DNA from: Chloroflexota bacterium
Lineage (GTDB): Bacteria > Chloroflexota > Limnocylindria > P2-11E
Direction: 5' to 3'
NCBI GenBank assembly: GCA_005889275.1
Contig: VBFI01000041.1
Location: forward strand, 1-43,358
DNA: 43,358 nucleotides
Part shown: piece by piece, positions 39,254-43,358 of the stretch
Layout of the letters: every line of letters starts with the position of its first letter
How positions within the stretch are numbered: position 1 is the stretch's first letter
Notes under the pieces: generated by a model
Databases searched by the model: none
What the model was told of the DNA's origin: nothing
Seen by the model: only the letters and a program-made list of their open reading frames with translations
Program-made: the position numbers and the translations under genes

Positions 39254-40360
39254 GTGATCGCCGTCGGGATGATGTCCGGAACGTCGGCGGACGGGATCGA
39301 CATCGCCGCGATCCAGATCGACGACGCGCCGAAGCCGCACGTCCGCATCCTGCCGCGACGAGCGCACTACGACTATTCGCCGGAGCTCCGCGAGCAGGTG
39401 CTCCGCGCGGCTGCCGGGGAGACCATGACCGCGTACGAGCTGGCCGCGCTGCACGGCGCGCTCGGCGACGCGTACGCGACCGCGGCATGTGACTTCATCC
39501 CGGGTCTCGGGACGAAACCCGATCTCATCGCGCTGCACGGACAGACCGTCGCGCACCTCGCACGACAGGCCACGCTGCAGATCGGGGACGCCGCTCGCGT
39601 CGCCATTCGCACCGGGATCCCCACGATCGACGACTTCCGCAGCGCGGACATGGCCGTCGGTGGCGAAGGCGCGCCGCTCGTTCCGTTCGGCGACCACGTC
39701 CTGTTCGCCGATCGCGCGCCGATCGCCCTGCTGAACCTGGGGGGCATCGCGAACCTCACGCTGCTGCCGACCGATCGCGCCGAGGACGTCATCGCGTTCG
39801 ACACGGGGCCCGCGAACATCATCAGCGATCTCATCGCGCGACGAAGCGGGCAGCAGTTCGACGCCGCGGGCGGCGGCGCCGCGCGCGGTCGCGTCGACGA
39901 GGATGCCCTCCGCTGGGCGCTCTCCCACCCGTACTTCGGCCGACGCGCCCCCAAGAGCACCGGGCGCGAGGACTTCGGACAGGCCTTCGCCGATCAGCTC
40001 GCCGACCGCGTCGCGCAACGCGGCGGCACGCACGACGACGTCCTGGCGACCGCGGTCGCGCTCACCGCCCGCACGGTCGCGGGCGCGCTCGCGCACGAGA
40101 CGCCGAAGAGCGTCCGCTGGCGCGAGCTCGCGATCGCGGGTGGAGGCGCGCAGAACGCGACGCTCGTCGCGCGTCTTGGCGACGCGATCGCGCCGACGGC
40201 TCTTCGGACGACCGACGAGCTCGGCGTCCCGTCCGCGTCCCGCGAGGCGGTCGCCTTCGCGATCATGGGTGCCTTCCGCATGTGGGGCCGCGCGAACACG
40301 CTGCCGAGCGCGACGGGGGCGTCGCGCGCCACGTCGGGTGGAGCGATCCACCAGCCCTGA
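39254..40360 (+). CDS. anmK: Anhydro-N-acetylmuramic acid kinase
   Basis: 368 aa (E. coli 369). It opens the 1,6-anhydro ring while phosphorylating anhydroMurNAc to MurNAc-6-phosphate, the substrate of MurQ two genes on. Motifs: 'GMMSGTSADGIDIAAI' (ATP phosphate-binding strand), 'IALHGQTVAHL', 'IDDFRSADMAVGGEGAPLVPF' (in part 'FRSADMAVGGEGAPLVPF'), 'LNLGGIANLTLL', 'FDTGPANIISDLI' and the C-terminal 'IAGGGAQNATL'. GTG 39254, 17 bp after the hydrolase stop, gives the expected N-terminus. Its presence implies lytic-transglycosylase products reach the cytoplasm. It ends in a TGATG overlap with the sugar kinase. Confidence 0.95.
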   Translation: MIAVGMMSGTSADGIDIAAIQIDDAPKPHVRILPRRAHYDYSPELREQVLRAAAGETMTAYELAALHGALGDAYATAACDFIPGLGTKPDLIALHGQTVAHLARQATLQIGDAARVAIRTGIPTIDDFRSADMAVGGEGAPLVPFGDHVLFADRAPIALLNLGGIANLTLLPTDRAEDVIAFDTGPANIISDLIARRSGQQFDAAGGGAARGRVDEDALRWALSHPYFGRRAPKSTGREDFGQAFADQLADRVAQRGGTHDDVLATAVALTARTVAGALAHETPKSVRWRELAIAGGGAQNATLVARLGDAIAPTALRTTDELGVPSASREAVAFAIMGAFRMWGRANTLPSATGASRATSGGAIHQP

Positions 40361-41268
40361 TGGCCGGACCGGTCGTCGTCGGTATCGACGCCGGCGCCTC
40401 GAAGACGCGCGCGTTCGCGGTCGACCGTTCCGGCGCGGTGATCGGCCGTGGCGCGGGCGGTGGCGCGAACCTCCTGTCCTCGCCCGATCCCGCCGGTTCG
40501 ATCGGCGCCGCGCTCGCCGAGTCGCTCGCGGGCGCGTCGGCGGAAGCGGTCGTGCTCTCCTGCGCGGGCGGCGATCGCGACGCGGACCGCGAGCGGGGCC
40601 GGGCCATCCTCGCGCAGCTCGTCGGACCGGCGACGCGGGTCGACGTCACCGGCGACGGAGTCGCCGCCCTCTACGCGGGCAACCCCGCGGGATGCGGCGT
40701 CGTGCTCATCTCGGGCACCGGGTCGATCGCTTTCGGCCGGAACGAGGAAGGCGACGAGCGGCGCGCCGGCGGATGGGGCTACCTGATCGGCGACGAGGGG
40801 TCGGCGGTGTGGCTCGGCCTCGAGGGCCTGCGCGCGGCGGCCCACCACACCGACGGCCGCGGCGCCGCGACGGCCATCACCGCGCACGTGCTCCGCGAGC
40901 TGGGCGTGGCGGCTTTCATGGACGTCCTCGCGCACCTCTACGGCAGGCCGCATCCCGCGCCCGCGGTCCTCGCCGCGACGCGCGCCGTCGCTCGAGCCGC
41001 GGCGGACGCGGACGCGATCGCCGTATCGATCGTTCGTCGTGGAGCCCATGCGCTCGCGCGGGCGGCCTCCGTCGTGGCCGTCGAGCTGCGCCTCGAGAGC
41101 GGCCCGGTGTACCTCGCGGGGGGCGCGTTCGAGTCGCTGCCTTCGCTCGAGCGTGCCGTCCGGAGCGAGCTGCTCGGGATGATGCCTCGGGCGACGGTCG
41201 AGCCGGTGAGCGAGGAGCCGGCGATGGGCGCGGCGCGTCTGGCGATGCGACTCGCGTGGGGACCCTGA
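40360..41268 (+). CDS. BadF/BadG/BcrA/BcrD ATPase-family N-acetylglucosamine (MurK-like) kinase
   Basis: A 302-aa ASKHA-fold kinase. Phosphate-1 loop 'GIDAGASKTRAFAVD', phosphate-2 loop 'GVVLISGTGSIAFGRNEEG', 'GWGYLIGDEGSAVWLG' typical of GlcNAc kinases, and adenosine loop 'VYLAGGAFESL'. Lying between anmK and murQ, it may phosphorylate GlcNAc released by NagZ. Alternatively, as in the clostridial MurK, it may phosphorylate both GlcNAc and MurNAc; the second option would supply MurQ with MurNAc that anmK cannot use. ATG overlaps the anmK stop as TGATG and its stop overlaps murQ the same way. Cytoplasmic. Confidence 0.9.
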   Translation: MAGPVVVGIDAGASKTRAFAVDRSGAVIGRGAGGGANLLSSPDPAGSIGAALAESLAGASAEAVVLSCAGGDRDADRERGRAILAQLVGPATRVDVTGDGVAALYAGNPAGCGVVLISGTGSIAFGRNEEGDERRAGGWGYLIGDEGSAVWLGLEGLRAAAHHTDGRGAATAITAHVLRELGVAAFMDVLAHLYGRPHPAPAVLAATRAVARAAADADAIAVSIVRRGAHALARAASVVAVELRLESGPVYLAGGAFESLPSLERAVRSELLGMMPRATVEPVSEEPAMGAARLAMRLAWGP

Positions 41269-42077
41269 TGGAGCGGCCGACCGAGTCCCGGAACCCGCGG
41301 GCGAAGAACCTCTCGGCGCTCCCGACACGAGAGATCCTCGAGCTCCTGAACGACGAGGACGCGACGGTCCCCGCGGCGGTCCGCGGGGCCATTCCGGCGA
41401 TCGAGCGCGCCGTCGACCTCGTCGTCCCCGCGCTGCGCGGCGGTCATCGCCTCCTCTATCTCGGAGCCGGCACGAGCGGCCGCCTCGGCGTGCTCGACGC
41501 GAGCGAGATGCCGCCGACGTTCGGCGTCGACCCTGAGGTCGTCGTCGGGATCATCGCCGGTGGCGACCATGCCCTGCGCCTGTCGATCGAGGGCGCGGAG
41601 GACCAGGGCTGGGCGGGGATCCGCGATCTCGGCGACCACCTGCGGCCGGGCGACGTCGTCGTCGGGATCTCGGCGAGCGGCCGCGCACCGTACGTCGTGG
41701 ACGCGGTCGCGAGCGCGAAGGCCAAGCTCGGTGCTGCCGCGACCGTGGGCGTCACCTGCACCCCGGGATCGGCCCTCGCGCGCGCCGTCGACGTCGCGAT
41801 CGTCGTGGAGGTCGGGCCCGAGGTGATCGCAGGGTCAAGCCGCATGAAGGCGGGGACCGCGACGAAGCTCGTCCTGAACATGCTGTCGACCACCGCGATG
41901 GTGAAACTCGGACGCACCCGCGACGATCTCATGGTCGATCTCCGCGCCACGAACGAAAAGCTGCGGCAGCGCGCCATCCGGATGGTGCAGGACGAGGCCC
42001 GCGTGACGGCGGAGGACGCCGAAGCCCGCCTCGTCCGCGCGGGGTGGCACGTGCGCGCCGCGATCGACGGTCGGTGA
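41268..42077 (+). CDS. murQ: N-acetylmuramic acid 6-phosphate etherase
   Basis: 269 aa (E. coli 298). Cleaves the lactyl ether of MurNAc-6-phosphate to GlcNAc-6-phosphate and D-lactate. The SIS domain shows 'YLGAGTSGRLGVLDASEMPPTFG' (in part 'GAGTSGRLGVLDASEMPPTF', with the first catalytic Glu), 'LSIEGAEDQGW' (second Glu), 'VVGISASGRAPYV' and 'GSSRMKAGTATKLVLNM' (in part 'SSRMKAGTATK'). The C-terminal helical part is shortened. It is missing roughly 25-30 residues compared with E. coli, mostly at the C-terminus. ATG overlaps as TGATG; the stop overlaps chbG as GTGA. With AnmK it completes the anhydroMurNAc route to GlcNAc-6-phosphate. Confidence 0.96.
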   Translation: MERPTESRNPRAKNLSALPTREILELLNDEDATVPAAVRGAIPAIERAVDLVVPALRGGHRLLYLGAGTSGRLGVLDASEMPPTFGVDPEVVVGIIAGGDHALRLSIEGAEDQGWAGIRDLGDHLRPGDVVVGISASGRAPYVVDAVASAKAKLGAAATVGVTCTPGSALARAVDVAIVVEVGPEVIAGSSRMKAGTATKLVLNMLSTTAMVKLGRTRDDLMVDLRATNEKLRQRAIRMVQDEARVTAEDAEARLVRAGWHVRAAIDGR

Positions 42078-42835
42078 CGCGCAGGCTCATCGTCAACGCG
42101 GACGACTTTGGCCGATCCGTCGGGGTCGACGACGGCATCATGCGGGCCCATCGGAATGGCATCGTGACGAGCGCGACGCTCATGACGAACGCTCCCGCGA
42201 CCACGCACGCCGCGAAGTTCGCGCGCGAGACGGCGGCGCTCGACGTCGGCGTGCATCTCGTCGTGACGTACGAGCGGCCGCTCTCGGATCCGGCAACAGT
42301 TCCGTCGCTCGTCCGCGACGACGGCTCGTTCCCCCGTCCGGACGAGCTCCTCGCACGCGACCTGGATCGCGAGGAGGCGCTTCGTGAGTACCGCGCGCAG
42401 TACGCGCGAGCCCGCGAGCTGATCGGGCGTGAGCCGACGCACCTCGATACCCACCACTGGGTGCACGACCACCCGGCGCTGCGCTGGGCGATCCGCGCGC
42501 TCGCGGGCGAGACGGGCGCGGCGGCGCGGACCCACGACCCGAGGCAGCGTGACGAGTTCCGCGCAGCCGGCATCCGCACCCCCGATCACTTCATCCGCGG
42601 CTTCCAGCACCCCGGTCACATCGACGTCGGCGCGCTCGTCGCGATCCTCGAATCGCTCGAGGACGGCGTGAGCGAGCTCATGTGCCACCCCGGCGAGCCG
42701 GACGCGGATCTCGTCGCCACGTCCGCGTACGCGCGCGAGCGCCCCATCGAGCTCGCGACGCTGACCGACCCGCGGGTACGCCGCGCGCTGGAACGCGGCG
42801 GCATCGAGCTCGTCACGTTCGCGGCGGCGAGGTGA
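42074..42835 (+). CDS. chbG: ChbG/YdjC-family carbohydrate deacetylase
   Basis: A 253-aa deacetylase of the YdjC/ChbG family, removing an N-acetyl group from chito-oligosaccharides or related sugars. The metal site is visible: 'LIVNADDFGRSVGVDDGI' (Asp-Asp-Phe-Gly), 'LDVGVHLVVTYE' (His), 'THLDTHHWVHDHPAL' (His cluster), and 'MCHPGEPD' near the C-terminus. In this operon a GlcNAc- or muropeptide-derived sugar is the natural candidate substrate; the exact acceptor is not known. GTG 42074 overlaps murQ (GTGA) and the stop overlaps the next gene (GTGA). Confidence 0.9.
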   Translation: MTRRLIVNADDFGRSVGVDDGIMRAHRNGIVTSATLMTNAPATTHAAKFARETAALDVGVHLVVTYERPLSDPATVPSLVRDDGSFPRPDELLARDLDREEALREYRAQYARARELIGREPTHLDTHHWVHDHPALRWAIRALAGETGAAARTHDPRQRDEFRAAGIRTPDHFIRGFQHPGHIDVGALVAILESLEDGVSELMCHPGEPDADLVATSAYARERPIELATLTDPRVRRALERGGIELVTFAAAR

Positions 42836-43358
42836 ACGCGCGCGAACGAGTGACGCGGGCGCTCCGCGGCGAGGCGACCGACCGTGTTCCCTTCGCCGTG
42901 TGGCGGCACTTCTTCCCTGACGAGAACGAGGGCGCGGCGAAGCTCGCCGAAACGACCATCGCGTTCACGCGCCGCCACCGCCTCGATCTCGTGAAGTACA
43001 ACCCGCGTGCGCATTACCACGCCGAGCCATGGGGCACGCGGTACCGCTACCGCGCCGACGGGCACCCCGTGCTCGCGCGCTACGGACTCCCGAACGACGA
43101 GCCCTGGAAGCGGATCGGTCCGGTGTCGCTCGATGCCCCGGCCTTCCGAGAGCTGCTCGCCGGCCTTCGCCTGGTGCGCACGGTGCTTCCCGACGTTCCG
43201 GTCCTCGCGACGATCTTCACGCCGCTCGGTGTGCTCGAGCGCATCGCCGGAAAGGAGCGTGTGCTCCTCGACATCGAACGCCGCCCGGACGAGGTGCTCG
43301 CCGCTCTCGCCGCGGTGGCCGAGACGTTCGCGGCGCTCGCCGCGGCGTGCGTCCAGGT
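42832..43358 (+). CDS. Uroporphyrinogen decarboxylase (UroD)-family protein, 3' end outside window
   Basis: The first 175 codons of a UroD-superfamily (PF01208) protein. It begins 'MNARERVTRALRGEATDRVPFAVWRHF' (in part 'RVTRALRGEATDRVPFAVW'), with the N-terminal DRVP and Trp-x-His typical of the family. It continues 'LDLVKYNPRAHYHAEPWG' and 'VLATIFTPLGVLERIAG'. The family covers both haem UroD and corrinoid methyltransferases; this N-terminus, without the UroD 'RPVWMMRQAGR', points to the methyltransferase/unknown group. GTG 42832 overlaps chbG as GTGA, so it is coupled to the muropeptide operon. Its role there is unknown. Confidence 0.82.
   Translation, partial: MNARERVTRALRGEATDRVPFAVWRHFFPDENEGAAKLAETTIAFTRRHRLDLVKYNPRAHYHAEPWGTRYRYRADGHPVLARYGLPNDEPWKRIGPVSLDAPAFRELLAGLRLVRTVLPDVPVLATIFTPLGVLERIAGKERVLLDIERRPDEVLAALAAVAETFAALAAACVQ

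Noticed and set aside
1-43358. CRISPR array, rRNA or tRNA genes
   Set aside because: I saw no regularly spaced repeats, no tRNA T-loop with a matching cloverleaf, and no rRNA-like conserved blocks by eye. A covariance-model search was not possible.

Overview
The window is about 43.4 kb of very GC-rich (roughly 70%) bacterial chromosome packed with genes. I find no rRNA, tRNA, IS element, prophage or CRISPR array. GTG and TTG starts are common, neighbouring genes usually overlap by 1-4 bases, and most gene-free gaps are under 100 bp. The gene set is a housekeeping set of an aerobic, menaquinone-type heterotroph. My best guess is an uncultured Chloroflexota (Limnocylindria-like). It rests on remembered protein variants, such as the FLGTTG form of the WecA/MraY-like transferase and an NLPY-type PrmC, and it is not proven.

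Layout. 1-3848 (minus): an S9 peptidase running off the left edge, a DUF72 protein and a WecA/MraY-like transferase. 4040-4294 (plus): a DUF4242 protein. 4291-9257 (minus): a tightly overlapping housekeeping run prmC - small zinc-finger-like protein - cspA - GNAT - tsaC - rpiB - glyA - upp. 9278-22807 (plus): threonine dehydratase, YjbQ, TldD/TldE, an alpha-alpha toroid protein, a BtrH/papain-like protein, UppP, an SDR, nicotinate phosphoribosyltransferase, a TauE-like permease, an MBL hydrolase, an 844-aa AMP-ligase/ACP/acyltransferase fusion and a Nudix protein. 22746-28340 (minus): an Ntn amidohydrolase, a short FGE-like protein, a fatty acyl-CoA ligase, an acyl-CoA dehydrogenase and menG. 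28365-36299: mixed strands, with membrane proteins, a second DUF72, a second S9 peptidase, a membrane-anchored sulfite-oxidase-type molybdoenzyme and a nucleotide cyclase. 36326-43358 (plus): a RusA-like protein leading a muropeptide recycling operon (nagZ - serine hydrolase - anmK - sugar kinase - murQ - chbG) and the start of a UroD-family gene.

The most interesting signals concern how genes are started and stopped. (i) Four genes have no usable ATG/GTG/TTG and appear to start at CTG; three of these CTGs lie in CTGA overlaps with the upstream stop. (ii) At least eleven genes carry a TANNNT-like -10 box 6-10 nt before the start codon and no Shine-Dalgarno sequence, which points to leaderless transcripts. 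Two of these promoters are bidirectional, and one is a perfect 16-bp palindrome. (iii) Four of five convergent gene pairs share their stop codons in a 4-bp overlap. (iv) A 43-codon gene at 30770-30901 encodes a protein ending in a CC-HH-C motif, and a 71-codon gene beside cspA encodes a C2H2-like finger.

Functionally, the right-hand operon would let the cell break cytoplasmic GlcNAc-MurNAc peptides into sugars and peptide and pass the sugars to sugar-phosphate metabolism. The 19.2-28.3 kb block is a lipid-activation and beta-oxidation neighbourhood. The 4.3-9.3 kb block links one-carbon, pyrimidine salvage, pentose phosphate and translation-quality functions.
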